NCBI RefSeq assembly: GCF_026626705.1
Contig: NZ_JAPNKC010000001.1
Coordinates: 8,946,001-9,010,000, forward strand
DNA length: 64,000 bases
Direction of reading: 5' to 3'
Source of the DNA: Pyxidicoccus sp. MSG2
GTDB taxonomy: Bacteria; Myxococcota; Myxococcia; Myxococcales; Myxococcaceae
Numbering within the stretch: position 1 is the first letter of the stretch; each line of letters begins with the position of its first letter. The notes below the pieces were generated by a model. It worked only from the letters and a program-made list of their open reading frames with translations. It searched no databases and was not told where the DNA came from. A program made the position numbers and the translations under genes. Positions 16,464 through 25,241 of the stretch are shown here, one piece after another.

Positions 16464-19400
16464 CCTGGATGGGGCTGCTGCGGCGCAACGTGCCGGGGCT
16501 GCTGGCCCTGATGGTGGCGCTCTGCGCGTTCGGCTTCGCCACGGGGATGCGGCTCCCCGGAGGCCTCTACCCGGAGGTGACCTTCCCGCGCATCGTCATC
16601 GCGGCGACGCTGCCCGGGGCCAGCGCGCGAAGCATGCAGCTGACGGTGACGCGTCCGGTGGAGGAGGCGCTGTCCACCGTCATCGGCGTGCGCCGGGTGC
16701 GCTCGAGGACCATCCGGGCCGCGGCCGAGGTGTCGCTCTGGTTCGAGCCGAACGCCGACATGGACCGCGCCCTGGGGCTCGTGAACGCGCGGCTCGGAGA
16801 GCTCCGCGGCGCGCTGCCGGCGGACGTGGACCTCATCGCCGAGCGGCTGACACCCTCCTCCTTCCCCATCCAGACGCTCGCCGTCACGGGCACGGTGGAC
16901 CCGGCCCGGCTTCGCGACTTCGCCCTCTACACGCTCCGCCCCCGGCTGGCGGGCCTGTCTGGCGTGGGCCGCGTGGACGTCATCGGTGGTGACGTGCGCG
17001 AGGTGGCCATCGCCGTGGACCCGCGGCGGCTGGAGCAGGCGAAGCTCGACCTGCCCACGGTGGCCACCGCCGTGGGCAATGCCCTCAAGCTGGAGCCCGC
17101 GGGGCGCGTGGACGTCCACTACCGGCAGGAGTTGGTGGTGGTGCGGGGGCCGGTGGAAGACCTGGCCCCGCTGCCCACCCTCGTGGTGGGGGGCACGCCG
17201 GAGGCGCCCGTCCGCCTCGGGGACGTGGCGCGCGTGGTGGAGGGGCATGCCGACCGGCTGACCCGCACCTACGCGAATGGCAGGCCCGCCGCGCTCGTCA
17301 ACGTCGGCCGACGGCCGGAAGCCGACGCCATCCGCCTGGCCCGGGACATCCAGGCGGAGCTGGAGCAGGTGCGCGCGGCGCTGCCCCCGGGCATCGAGGT
17401 GCACGTCTCCTATGACCAGGCGGGGCTCATCGCCCGGTCGGTGAAGCATGTCCGCAACGAGGTCGCCGTGGGCGGCCTCCTCACGCTGCTGGTGGTGGGC
17501 TTCTTCCTGCGCTCTTGGCGGGCCGTGGTGGCCGCCGCCGCGGCGCTCCCGGCCACGTTGCTGATGACGTTCGGCGCGCTCTGGCTGTCGGGCGGGACGC
17601 TGAACCTCATGTCGCTGGGCGGGCTCGCCGTCGCCATCGGCCTCGTGGTGGATGACGCCGTGGTGGTGGTGGAAGCGGTGTACCGCCGCGTCTCGGAGGG
17701 GCGGGAGCGGTGGGCCGCGACGGCGGAGGCGCTCCAGGAAATCGCCTGGCCGGTGACGAACTCCACGCTCACCACCGTCGTGGTCTTCGCGCCGCTGTCC
17801 CTGCTGTCCGGCGTCTCCGGCCAGTTCTTCTCCGCGCTCGCCTTCACCCTCTGCGCCGCGGTGCTGCTCTCCCTCGCGGTGGCCGTCACCCTGACGCCGC
17901 TGCTGTGTGGCTGGCTGCTCCGTCCGGAAGGCACGCACCCGGCGCCGGGTGGGGGGCTCTACCGGGGGTGGCTGGCGCGCTCGGGCGGCTGGCCGGGGTG
18001 GACCGTGGGCGCGGTGGGGCTCGTCACCGTGCTGCTCGCGGCGCTCGCGAGCGGCGTGGGGACGGGCTTCCTGCCGGAGCTCGACGAGGGCGCCTTCGTG
18101 GTGGACTACTTCACGCCGGCCGGGACGTCGGTGGACGAGGCGGACCGGCTGGGCCGGCAGCTCGAGGCCGCGCTCGCGCCGCTGCCGGAGGTGGAAGGCA
18201 CGAGCCGGCGCCTGGGCGCGGAGCTGGGTCCGCCCGCGGCCACCGAGTCCTTCCTGGGCGACATGACGGTGGCCCTGAAGCCGGACCGGGCGCGCTCCGG
18301 GCCACAGGTCATCGAGGACGCGCGCGCTCGCGTGGAGTCCGCGGTCCCCGGCGTGCGGGTGGAGTTCATCGAGCTGCTCCAGGACGTGCTGTCCGATTTG
18401 GAGGGGAACCCGGACCCCGTCGAGGTGAAGCTCCAGGGCGCGGACGTGCATGCGCTCCAGGCCTTCGCCCCGCTCGTGGCGGAGCGCCTGCGCGACGTCC
18501 CGGGCCTGGTGGACCTGTACGACGGCGTCGCGAGCTGCACGCCGGAGCTGCACCTGGACGTGGACCTCGCTGTGGCCGGCCGCCTGGGACTCACCGCGCA
18601 GGACGTGGCCGCCCAGGTGCGTACCGCGCTGCTGGGCGAGGTGGTGGGCACCGTGGTGCGCGAGGACCGGCTGGTGGACGTGCGCGTGCGCCTGCGCGAC
18701 GCGGACCGGCTGGAGCCACGGGTGGTGGAGGACCTGCGGCTACGGACCCCCTCGGGGGCCTCCGTCCCGCTGACGCAGGTGGCGCGCGTTCGCCGCGAGT
18801 GCCTGCCCTCGGAGCTGCTCTCCGACAACCTGCGACCGCTCGTGGCGGTGACGGGGCGGCTGGAGGCACGGGACCTGGGCAGCGTGACGGCGGACGTGCA
18901 GCAGCGCCTCGCGGGGTTGAAGCCACCTACGGGCGTGGAGGTCCGCCTGGGAGGACAGCGCGAGAGTCAGCGGGAGTCCTTCCAGTCCCTCGCGCTCGTG
19001 CTCACGCTCGCCGCGCTTGGCGTCTTCCTCGTCCTGGCGTTCCACTTCCGCAGCTTCGTGTTGCCGCTGCTCATCCTGGGCGCGGCCCCCATCGCGCTCG
19101 TCGCGGGGATGGCGTGCCTGCGCGTGACGGGCATTCCCCTCAACGTCTCCTCGCTGATGGGCTGCATCCTGCTCGTGGGTCTGGTGGTGAAGAACGGCAT
19201 CCTCCTGCTGGACCGCGCCGAGGCGGGGCTCACGGAGGGGCTCGGGCCCAGGGAGGCCGTCGAGCACGCGGCCGACGTGCGCCTGCGTCCCATCCTCATG
19301 ACGACGCTGGCGACGCTGCTGGGGCTCGTGCCGCTGGCTCTCGGTTGGGGGGAGGGTGGGGAGCTGCAGCGCCCGCTGGCCATCACCGTCCTTGGCGGAT

Positions 19401-19483
19401 TGCTCATCTCCACGTTGCTCGTCCTGTTGGGACTGCCCGCGGCCTACGTGCTGGCGCGGAGGGCGAAGATGAAAGCGGGATGA
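16460..19483 (+). CDS. RND efflux pump permease (AcrB/CzcA superfamily)
   Basis: 1007 residues from the GTG overlapping the adaptor stop; ATG 16469 is an alternative. It has the RND plan: TM1 (GLLALMVALCAFGFATG), a large periplasmic loop, TM2-6 with the proton-relay signature GLVVDDAVVVVEA near 395-405, a second periplasmic loop, and TM8-12 (ILLVGLVVKNGILLLDRA near 910). It is a proton-driven exporter using the coupled adaptor and duct. The charged CzcA metal-site motifs were not identified, so substrate class (metal or organic) is open. This is the last intact gene before the truncated EamA-like fragment at 19502. Confidence 0.93.
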   Translation: MTWMGLLRRNVPGLLALMVALCAFGFATGMRLPGGLYPEVTFPRIVIAATLPGASARSMQLTVTRPVEEALSTVIGVRRVRSRTIRAAAEVSLWFEPNADMDRALGLVNARLGELRGALPADVDLIAERLTPSSFPIQTLAVTGTVDPARLRDFALYTLRPRLAGLSGVGRVDVIGGDVREVAIAVDPRRLEQAKLDLPTVATAVGNALKLEPAGRVDVHYRQELVVVRGPVEDLAPLPTLVVGGTPEAPVRLGDVARVVEGHADRLTRTYANGRPAALVNVGRRPEADAIRLARDIQAELEQVRAALPPGIEVHVSYDQAGLIARSVKHVRNEVAVGGLLTLLVVGFFLRSWRAVVAAAAALPATLLMTFGALWLSGGTLNLMSLGGLAVAIGLVVDDAVVVVEAVYRRVSEGRERWAATAEALQEIAWPVTNSTLTTVVVFAPLSLLSGVSGQFFSALAFTLCAAVLLSLAVAVTLTPLLCGWLLRPEGTHPAPGGGLYRGWLARSGGWPGWTVGAVGLVTVLLAALASGVGTGFLPELDEGAFVVDYFTPAGTSVDEADRLGRQLEAALAPLPEVEGTSRRLGAELGPPAATESFLGDMTVALKPDRARSGPQVIEDARARVESAVPGVRVEFIELLQDVLSDLEGNPDPVEVKLQGADVHALQAFAPLVAERLRDVPGLVDLYDGVASCTPELHLDVDLAVAGRLGLTAQDVAAQVRTALLGEVVGTVVREDRLVDVRVRLRDADRLEPRVVEDLRLRTPSGASVPLTQVARVRRECLPSELLSDNLRPLVAVTGRLEARDLGSVTADVQQRLAGLKPPTGVEVRLGGQRESQRESFQSLALVLTLAALGVFLVLAFHFRSFVLPLLILGAAPIALVAGMACLRVTGIPLNVSSLMGCILLVGLVVKNGILLLDRAEAGLTEGLGPREAVEHAADVRLRPILMTTLATLLGLVPLALGWGEGGELQRPLAITVLGGLLISTLLVLLGLPAAYVLARRAKMKAG

Positions 19484-19501
19484 GAAGTCTCTCACCCGCG
19501 A

Positions 19502-19549
19502 GGCCGCGAAGCCCGCGGACAGCAGCGCGTAGAACCACCATGTCGTCAT
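19502..19549 (-). pseudogene. N-terminal remnant of an EamA/DMT-family transporter gene
   Basis: On the minus strand an ATG at 19549, preceded by AGGGAG at a six-base spacing, begins MTTWWFYALLSAGFAA. This closely resembles the conserved N-terminus of EamA-family transporters (pattern W-FYALLSA-FAALTA). After these 16 residues the similarity stops and the frame runs into the antisense of the RND pump gene. The rest of the transporter is missing. The simplest reading is that the efflux operon replaced or was joined to this gene by recombination near 19500. The match is short, so chance is not excluded. Confidence 0.45.
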
Positions 19550-19649
19550 GCGGAGCTCCCTGGGCTGACACCGGCGAAGCCCTTCCCCCGGTGAACGTCC
19601 CCAGCTTGCCCGGGCGGGGTGGAACTGGAAGGCGGAGACCACTTCGCCT

Positions 19650-21170
19650 ATGTCGGAACCCGACACGTCCATGCGAGAACTCCCGTCCCGCGAGCGAAGG
19701 CCCGCCTTCCTTTCCACCTGTGGGGTGGCGTTGCTGGCGCTCACCCTGCTGTCCTGCGCCGCGAAGGAGGCCCCGGGGCTGGAGCGCGTCCGGCGCGCGG
19801 GCGTGCTGCGGTGGGGCGCGGACGCGCAGGGCGGAGAGCCCTACGCCATGGAGGACCCGGACGTGCCGGGCCGCATGCGCGGCTTCGAGGTGGAGCTGGC
19901 GGAGGCCCTCGCGCGCGAGCTGGGAGTGCGCGCGCAGTTCGTCCAGAACGACTGGTCCAGCCTCATCCCCTCGCTGGAGCGGGGCTCTTTCGACGTGGCG
20001 CTGAACGGGATTGAAATCACCCCCGCCCGCGCCGGCCGCGTCCTCTTCACGCGCCCCTACTTCGTCTTCAACCTGCGGCTGCTGGCGCGCAAGGACGACG
20101 CGAGCGTCACCCAGTTGGAGTCGCTGAAGGGCCGGCGCGTGGGCACGCTCGCCAACTCCCAGGCGTGGGACCTGCTCCTGCGCGGCGGCGCGCAGGCGGT
20201 GCCGTACGAGGGCGTGGAGGAGCCCTACATCGACCTGGATCAGGGGCGGGTGGAGGGCGTGCTGATGGACGACCTCATCGCCCAGCGCTACGGCCAGCCG
20301 CGTCCCGGCCTTCGCGTGGTGGGCGACTTCGGCGAGGGCTACTACGCCATCGCCGTGAGGCCCGGCGAGGACGACCTCCGCGCGGCGCTGGATGAGGCGC
20401 TCGTGCGCATCGCCCGTTCGGGTGAGCTGCGCGCCATCTTCCGGCGCTGGGGCATCGACAGCGCCGCGCAGCAGCGCATGGTGGACTGGACGGACGCGCA
20501 GACGCACGAGGTGCTCTCGGACACGCGCACCGCGCACCTGGGCTGGGGGCAGCTCGTGCTGTTCCTCCAGGCCTCCCTCGTCACGCTGCTGGTGTCCGTG
20601 GGGGCCATGGCGCTCGCGATTCCCCTGGGCGTGGGGCTGGCGCTGGTGCGGCTGTACGGGCCCGCGTGGGCCGGCCGGCTGGCCACCGCGTACGTGGAGC
20701 TGTTCCGGGGAACTCCGGTGCTGTTGCAACTGTATGTCCTCTACTACGGGCTCGCGGGTGTGCTGCGGCTGGACGCGCTCTCCGCCGCGGTGCTCGGGCT
20801 GGGGTTGAACTACGCGGCCTACGAGGCGGAGGTGTACCGCGCGGGCGTGCTGGCGGTGCCCAAGGGGCAGCTCGAGGCGGCCCTGTCGCTGGGCATGCCC
20901 ATGCGGCTGGCGCTGCGGCGGGTCATCATGCCGCAGGCGTTCCGGGTGGCGCTGCCGGGCGTCACCAACGACTTCATCGCGCTGCTCAAGGACAGCTCGC
21001 TGGTGTCGGTCATCTCCGTGGTGGAGCTGACCAAGCGGATGACGATTACCGCGGTGGACGTGCGCAGCTGGTTGCTGCCCGGAGCGCTGTGCGCGCTGCT
21101 GTACCTGGCGATGAGCTACCCCCTGTCCCGCCTGGCCCGGCGGCTGGAAGCGAGGCTTGCGCGCGGATGA
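19650..21170 (+). CDS. Amino-acid ABC transporter, binding protein fused to permease
   Basis: 506 residues; ATG 19671 is an alternative start. A lipoprotein-type signal ends at C36 (LTLLSC). Residues 40-275 are a family 3 solute-binding domain (LRWGADAQGGEPYAMEDPD, then FDVALNGIEITPARA). Residues 300-500 are a HisM/GlnP-type permease with about five membrane spans, the EFRGTPVLLQL-like segment (ELFRGTPVLLQLYVLYYG), and the EAA loop EAALSLGMPMRLALRRVIMPQAF. It imports a polar amino acid or related compound together with the ATPase, whose ATG overlaps its stop. Fusion keeps the receptor tethered at the pump. Confidence 0.92.
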   Translation: MSEPDTSMRELPSRERRPAFLSTCGVALLALTLLSCAAKEAPGLERVRRAGVLRWGADAQGGEPYAMEDPDVPGRMRGFEVELAEALARELGVRAQFVQNDWSSLIPSLERGSFDVALNGIEITPARAGRVLFTRPYFVFNLRLLARKDDASVTQLESLKGRRVGTLANSQAWDLLLRGGAQAVPYEGVEEPYIDLDQGRVEGVLMDDLIAQRYGQPRPGLRVVGDFGEGYYAIAVRPGEDDLRAALDEALVRIARSGELRAIFRRWGIDSAAQQRMVDWTDAQTHEVLSDTRTAHLGWGQLVLFLQASLVTLLVSVGAMALAIPLGVGLALVRLYGPAWAGRLATAYVELFRGTPVLLQLYVLYYGLAGVLRLDALSAAVLGLGLNYAAYEAEVYRAGVLAVPKGQLEAALSLGMPMRLALRRVIMPQAFRVALPGVTNDFIALLKDSSLVSVISVVELTKRMTITAVDVRSWLLPGALCALLYLAMSYPLSRLARRLEARLARG

Positions 21171-21931
21171 TTGAAGTGAAGGACCTGTGCAAGCGCTACG
21201 AGGGCCGCACCGTGCTGGACGGCATCAGCGCGGCCTTCGGCCCCGGCGAGGTCGTGGCGCTCGTGGGCCCCTCGGGCGGTGGCAAGAGCACGCTCTTGCG
21301 GTGCCTCAACGGGCTGGAGCCCTTCGACAGCGGCACCGTGCGCGTGGGCGACGACGTGCTGGAGCCGGGTGACGCGCGCGCGCAGGGCGAGCGGTTGTGG
21401 CGCATCCGCCGCCGCGTGGGCTTCGTCTTCCAGCAGTGGCACCTGTTCGCGCACCGCACGGCCCTGGGCAACGTGACGGAGGCGCCCGTCTACGTGAAGG
21501 GCCTGGGCCGCGCGGAGGCCGCCGAGCAGGGCAGGGCGCTGCTGGCGAAGGTGGGCCTGTCCCACCGGGAGAATGCCTACCCCTCCGAGCTGTCCGGCGG
21601 TGAGCAGCAGCGGGTGGCCATCGCCCGCGCGCTGGCGATGGCGCCGGAGGTGCTGCTGCTGGACGAGCCCACCAGCGCGCTGGACCCGGAGCGCGTCGGT
21701 GAATTGGTGGACCTGCTGGCGCGGCTGCGCGGGGATGGGCTCACGCTGGTGGCGGTGACGCACGAGATGCGCTTCGCGCGCGAACTGGCCTCGCGGATGC
21801 TGGTGTTGCATGGCGGGCGCATCATCGAGGAGGGCCCGCCCTCCCGGGTGCTCGCCAGTCCACAACACGCGCGCACCCGGGCCTTTCTCGGCCTGGACCG
21901 CGTGGCCGGCCTTCCCCCCCTCGGGTCCTGA
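21167..21931 (+). CDS. Amino-acid ABC transporter ATP-binding protein (GlnQ/HisP-like)
   Basis: 254 residues from the ATG that overlaps the stop of the binding protein/permease gene. Walker A is GPSGGGKST near 34-42, the Q loop is VFQQWHLFAHRT, the signature is LSGGEQQRVAIARAL, Walker B is VLLLDEPTSALDP, and the switch His lies in VAVTHEM. The YVKGLGRAEAAEQG region and overall length match the polar amino-acid uptake subfamily. It works as a homodimer on the cytoplasmic face of the fused permease. Confidence 0.95.
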   Translation: MIEVKDLCKRYEGRTVLDGISAAFGPGEVVALVGPSGGGKSTLLRCLNGLEPFDSGTVRVGDDVLEPGDARAQGERLWRIRRRVGFVFQQWHLFAHRTALGNVTEAPVYVKGLGRAEAAEQGRALLAKVGLSHRENAYPSELSGGEQQRVAIARALAMAPEVLLLDEPTSALDPERVGELVDLLARLRGDGLTLVAVTHEMRFARELASRMLVLHGGRIIEEGPPSRVLASPQHARTRAFLGLDRVAGLPPLGS

Positions 21932-22038
21932 GGCCGGCGGACGGGTTGCGCCTGCCCGCCAGCGGTGCATGCTGACGGGTGGGTCGGGCAGAACCGGCGC
22001 GCTCGCGGTGTTCCTGGCCGCGTCCGCGAGGGAATGAC

Positions 22039-22827
22039 ATGCGTCGAGAGGTGCAGCTCACCGAGTTGGGATGGGGCAGGGGGCCGAGGGTGCTCCTGCT
22101 GCCCGGGCTGGGGGCTCGAGGCTCCGGCTTCCGCGCGCTCGCCCATCAGCTCGCTCCCACGGCCCGTCCGGTCCTGGTCGAGTACCCGGAGGGCGGGCAT
22201 GCGGCCTGTGGCGCGGGCGCCCTGGCGCGGCAGGTCCTCCAGGCCGCGGAGCACTTCGACGCGGTGGTGGCCAGCTCCTTCGGGGGCATGGTGGCGGCGC
22301 ACCTGGCGGCGGCCGGCGCGGCGCGGGGCGTGGCCTTCCTGGGCTCCTTCACCCGGCCTTCCCAGCTGGGCGTGCGCGGGCGCGTCATCGGGATGATGGG
22401 GCCCATCGCCATGTGGGGCCGGCCCGGCATCGTCGCGGCGGGGCTCGCCGCGTGGAAGCCGGTGCCCTTCGACAGGGTCGCCGAGGTGGTGCCCACCACG
22501 AAGGTGGAGCGCAGCACGACGTGGCACCGCGCCCTGGCCATTGGCGACGAGGCGCCGCCGCCGGAGCTGCGCAGGCTTCCTGTCTCCTGCGTGTGCATCC
22601 AGGGGGACCGCGACGTGCTGGTGCCTCCGTCCACGCTGGAGCGGCTGGCCGCGTCGCTCCCGTCGGGGACGCCCCGGCACCTGCTGCGCGGGGCGGGCCA
22701 CGTGCCCTACTTCACCCACCCCGAGGAGTGCGCCCGACTGTTGCGCCCCTGGCTGGAGGCGCTGACCGCCGCCGAGCCCCGCACTGCGCCCGAGTGGCCG
22801 CGCGTGGTGGCCAACGGCGCTGCCTGA
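22039..22827 (+). CDS. Alpha/beta hydrolase
   Basis: 262 residues from ATG 22039, preceded by GAGGGA. It has the oxyanion-hole strand VLLLPGLGARGSGF near 17-30, the nucleophile elbow ASSFGGM (Ser near 80), an acid in QGDRDVLVPP near 195, and the catalytic His in GAGHVPYF near 220. The order and spacing match the AB-hydrolase fold. No signal peptide is present, so it is cytoplasmic. The substrate is unknown; thioesters, lactones or esters are all possible. It lies downstream of the ABC transporter at a 107-base gap, so co-transcription is possible but not clear. Confidence 0.82.
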   Translation: MRREVQLTELGWGRGPRVLLLPGLGARGSGFRALAHQLAPTARPVLVEYPEGGHAACGAGALARQVLQAAEHFDAVVASSFGGMVAAHLAAAGAARGVAFLGSFTRPSQLGVRGRVIGMMGPIAMWGRPGIVAAGLAAWKPVPFDRVAEVVPTTKVERSTTWHRALAIGDEAPPPELRRLPVSCVCIQGDRDVLVPPSTLERLAASLPSGTPRHLLRGAGHVPYFTHPEECARLLRPWLEALTAAEPRTAPEWPRVVANGAA

Positions 22828-22866
22828 TTCGGGACGCGGCCCGCACGGAGTGACGTGACGGGGCCA

Positions 22867-23025
22867 CCCCGCCGGTGGCCGGCGGTCCTGGAAGGAACCT
22901 TCCTTCCACGAGTCCACGGCCCCGCCGGTGGCCGGAGGTCCCGGAAGGAACCTTCCTTCCACGAGTCCACGGCCCCGCCGGTGGCCGGAGGTCCTGGAAG
23001 GAACCTTCCTTCCACGAGTCCACTG
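22867..23025. repeat. Three tandem 53-bp repeats, each with a perfect palindrome
   Basis: Three contiguous copies of a 53-bp unit occupy 22867-22919, 22920-22972 and 22973-23025. Copies differ only at a few positions (GGCGGTCCTGG, GGAGGTCCCGG, GGAGGTCCTGG, and the last three bases). Each carries GGAAGGAA-CC-TTCCTTCC, an 8-bp inverted repeat with a two-base centre, and a GC-rich CCGGTGGCCGG. The block fills half of the 344-bp gap between the hydrolase and the SGNH gene. The rest of the gap (22828-22866 and 23026-23171) shows no gene. There are no spacers, so it is not a CRISPR array. It resembles REP-like or minisatellite elements. Confidence 0.9.
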
Positions 23026-23171
23026 TCCGAAGGGGTGGGGCGAAGTGCGGGGTCTACTGCGTCATGGCTGAGTCCAGCCCGCCCGGCCCTTCACCCACCG
23101 TGTGCCACCCGCGCCACGCACCGGAAGGGGGATGTACCTCACCGCGTCCGGCCGGTAGCGTTCGGCCGGCA

Positions 23172-23987
23172 ATGCGGAACCGTCTCGCTCGCGCGCTCAC
23201 CCTCGTCCCCCTGCTCTCCGCTGCTCCCGTGCTGGCCGCGTCCGAACCGGATGCCGGCGCGCCACCCGCGGCGCTGCACGCCGCGCCCGTGTTGCCGGCT
23301 CCTCCTCCCGCGGTGAGCCCGTCGCCTCCGGCGGCGGAGCGCTCGCACACCGTGCTGCTGCTGGGAGACAGCCTCATCGCCACCGGCTTCGGTGAGTACC
23401 TGCAGGCGCGACTGGAGGCGCACCCGCGCATCCGCACCGCCCGGCGCGCGAAGTCTTCCACCGGGCTGGCCCGTCCGGACTTCTTCGACTGGATGACGGT
23501 GGGACAGCAGGAGGTGCAGCGCCACAACCCGGACGTGGTGGTGGTCATCATCGGCGGCAACGACGGGCAGTCGCTCAAGGATGCGAAGGGCGGCAAGCCC
23601 ATCCACTGGGGCCGCCCCGAGTGGGAGGATGCCTACCGTCAGCGACTTGAGGACTTCGTGAAGGTCCTCTCCGCGCCGGGCCGGAAGATTGTCTGGCTGG
23701 AGCTGCCGGCCACCGGGCGCAAGCGCTTCGAGCAGAAGCTGGAGCTCATCCGCGGCCTCCAGCGCGAGGTCATCTCCTCCCACCAGGATGCGCTGCACGT
23801 GGAGACGCGCCCCTTCTTCACGGACGCAAAGGGACGCGCCCTCGTCCAGACCCGCGTCGAGGGCTTCCGCAAGCCGATGCGCCTGCGCATGGAGGACGGC
23901 GTCCACTTCACCGTCGCGGGAGGCCGCTATTTCGCCAGCAAGGTGTACCCCGAAGTGCTGGGCCTGCTGGGGCTCGCGCCGGGGTAG
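23172..23987 (+). CDS. Secreted SGNH-hydrolase (DUF459-like)
   Basis: 271 residues from ATG 23172. A signal peptide (cleavage near residue 23, PVLAAS) and an Ala/Pro-rich linker (25-58) precede an SGNH domain. Block I is LLLGDSLIATG with Ser67, block III is VVVIIGGNDGQ, and block V is EDGVHFT with the Asp-His pair. The WGRPEWEDAYRQRLEDF segment is typical of the DUF459 group, which includes periplasmic esterases such as acyl or acetyl transfer/removal enzymes on glycans. It likely acts on an envelope or extracellular polysaccharide ester. It is convergent with the TPR gene. Confidence 0.85.
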   Translation: MRNRLARALTLVPLLSAAPVLAASEPDAGAPPAALHAAPVLPAPPPAVSPSPPAAERSHTVLLLGDSLIATGFGEYLQARLEAHPRIRTARRAKSSTGLARPDFFDWMTVGQQEVQRHNPDVVVVIIGGNDGQSLKDAKGGKPIHWGRPEWEDAYRQRLEDFVKVLSAPGRKIVWLELPATGRKRFEQKLELIRGLQREVISSHQDALHVETRPFFTDAKGRALVQTRVEGFRKPMRLRMEDGVHFTVAGGRYFASKVYPEVLGLLGLAPG

Positions 23988-24005
23988 CGCTTCACGCGCC
24001 TGGCG

Positions 24006-25181
24006 TCACCGCGAGCCGAGCGCCGCGACGAGCCGGTCCGCCTGCTCGCGGATGTGGCGATCTCCACTGGCCTGGGCGCGCTGCGCGTGTGTGCGCGCCC
24101 GGGCCGCGTCGCTGTCCGCGAGGGCGAGGGCCAGGTTGAGGTGGAGGCCCGCGTCTTCAGGGTGCGCCTTCAGGGCCTCCGTGAGCACGGCACGGGCGCT
24201 GGCTGCGCCACCCGGCTTCGACAGGTGCAGCACGGCGAGGTCATTGGCCGCCCCCACGTCGGAGGGCTCGGCGGCGAGGGCCGCTTCCAGGAGCTTCTGC
24301 GCCTCCGCGTCGTCTCCCAGCCGGCGCCGCACCTTGGCCAGCGCCACCCGCACCGGAGTGGAGTCCGGGGCCTTCACCAGCGCCTCGCGGAGGATGCGGT
24401 CGGCGTCCTCGTTCTTCCCGGCCACGAAGGCGGAGAGGCCGTGGAGGTAGATGGCGTCCGCGCTCTCGGGCAGTTGCAGGCGCAGCTCGATGGCCGCGCG
24501 CATGGCCGCGTCGGGGGCGCCGGCGAAGAGGCACAGCGAGGCGAACTCGCGGAACAGCGAGGCCTCCTTGGGCGCGCGGAGGATGGCCTGCCGCAGCGTC
24601 ACCAGCGCCGCGCCCACATGACCCTGGAGCACCTGTACGCGCGAGGCGAGCAGAAGCGGCAGGTGCTCGGTGCGGGTGGCCTCGGAGGCCTCCTGGTAGC
24701 GCTTCAGCGCCGCGTCCAGGTGCTTCTCGCCCTGGAGCGCCTGGCCCAGGTACGTCAGCGTCTGCGCGTTGCCGGGCTGCAGGGACAGGGCTCGCTCCAG
24801 CGCGGGCACCGCGGCGGCATACTGCTCGCGCGCGAGCAGGGCCCGGCCGTGGTTGAGCACCTCGAAGTAGCCGGCCTTCGGCTGGGCGGCGAGCGCGTTG
24901 AGCAGCTCCAGCGCCCGAGCATCCCCCTTCTCGGCGTCGAGCCGGGCCACGTGGCTGAGCGCCTCGGGGTGGGTGGGGTGCAGGGCGATGAGCTGCTGGA
25001 GCACGGCGCGCGCGGCGGGCTCGTCATGCTGCGCGAGGCGCAGGCGAGCGAGCCCCAGCAGCGCGCTGGCATCCTTCGGGTCCTGGGAGATTGCGCGCTC
25101 GAACTCGCGGGCCGCCTCCTTGAGGAGGCCCTGCTTCATGAGTCGCGCGGCGGAGGATGCCAGCTTGGAGACGGCGGCCAT
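24006..25181 (-). CDS. Tetratricopeptide repeat protein
   Basis: 391 residues made almost wholly of degenerate TPR units from about residue 5 to 385 (for example AAREFERAISQDPKDASALLGLARLRLAQ, written here as its parts AAREFERAISQDP and ALLGLARLRLA). There is no signal peptide or membrane segment, so it is cytoplasmic. It is probably a scaffold or co-chaperone. Partners are not evident. The next gene on the same strand, 60 bases upstream, is the Pro-rich Ala/Gly-rich protein, so the two may form an operon. Confidence 0.8.
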   Translation of the reverse strand: MAAVSKLASSAARLMKQGLLKEAAREFERAISQDPKDASALLGLARLRLAQHDEPAARAVLQQLIALHPTHPEALSHVARLDAEKGDARALELLNALAAQPKAGYFEVLNHGRALLAREQYAAAVPALERALSLQPGNAQTLTYLGQALQGEKHLDAALKRYQEASEATRTEHLPLLLASRVQVLQGHVGAALVTLRQAILRAPKEASLFREFASLCLFAGAPDAAMRAAIELRLQLPESADAIYLHGLSAFVAGKNEDADRILREALVKAPDSTPVRVALAKVRRRLGDDAEAQKLLEAALAAEPSDVGAANDLAVLHLSKPGGAASARAVLTEALKAHPEDAGLHLNLALALADSDAARARTHAQRAQASGDRHIREQADRLVAALGSR

Positions 25182-25241
25182 GTGTCCACGGAGTCTAGCC
25201 CAGCCCCGTGAGGGGCCGGGCCTTTCCCGCCGGGGCGCTTG

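Noticed and set aside
16421..18553. 710-codon open frame antisense to the RND pump gene
   Set aside because: The translation is rich in His, Arg, Gln and Ala with no domain, as expected from the antisense of a high-GC gene. The plus-strand product is a full RND pump.
22867..23025. CRISPR array
   Set aside because: The repeats are contiguous without spacers of unique sequence, there are only three, and no cas genes are nearby.
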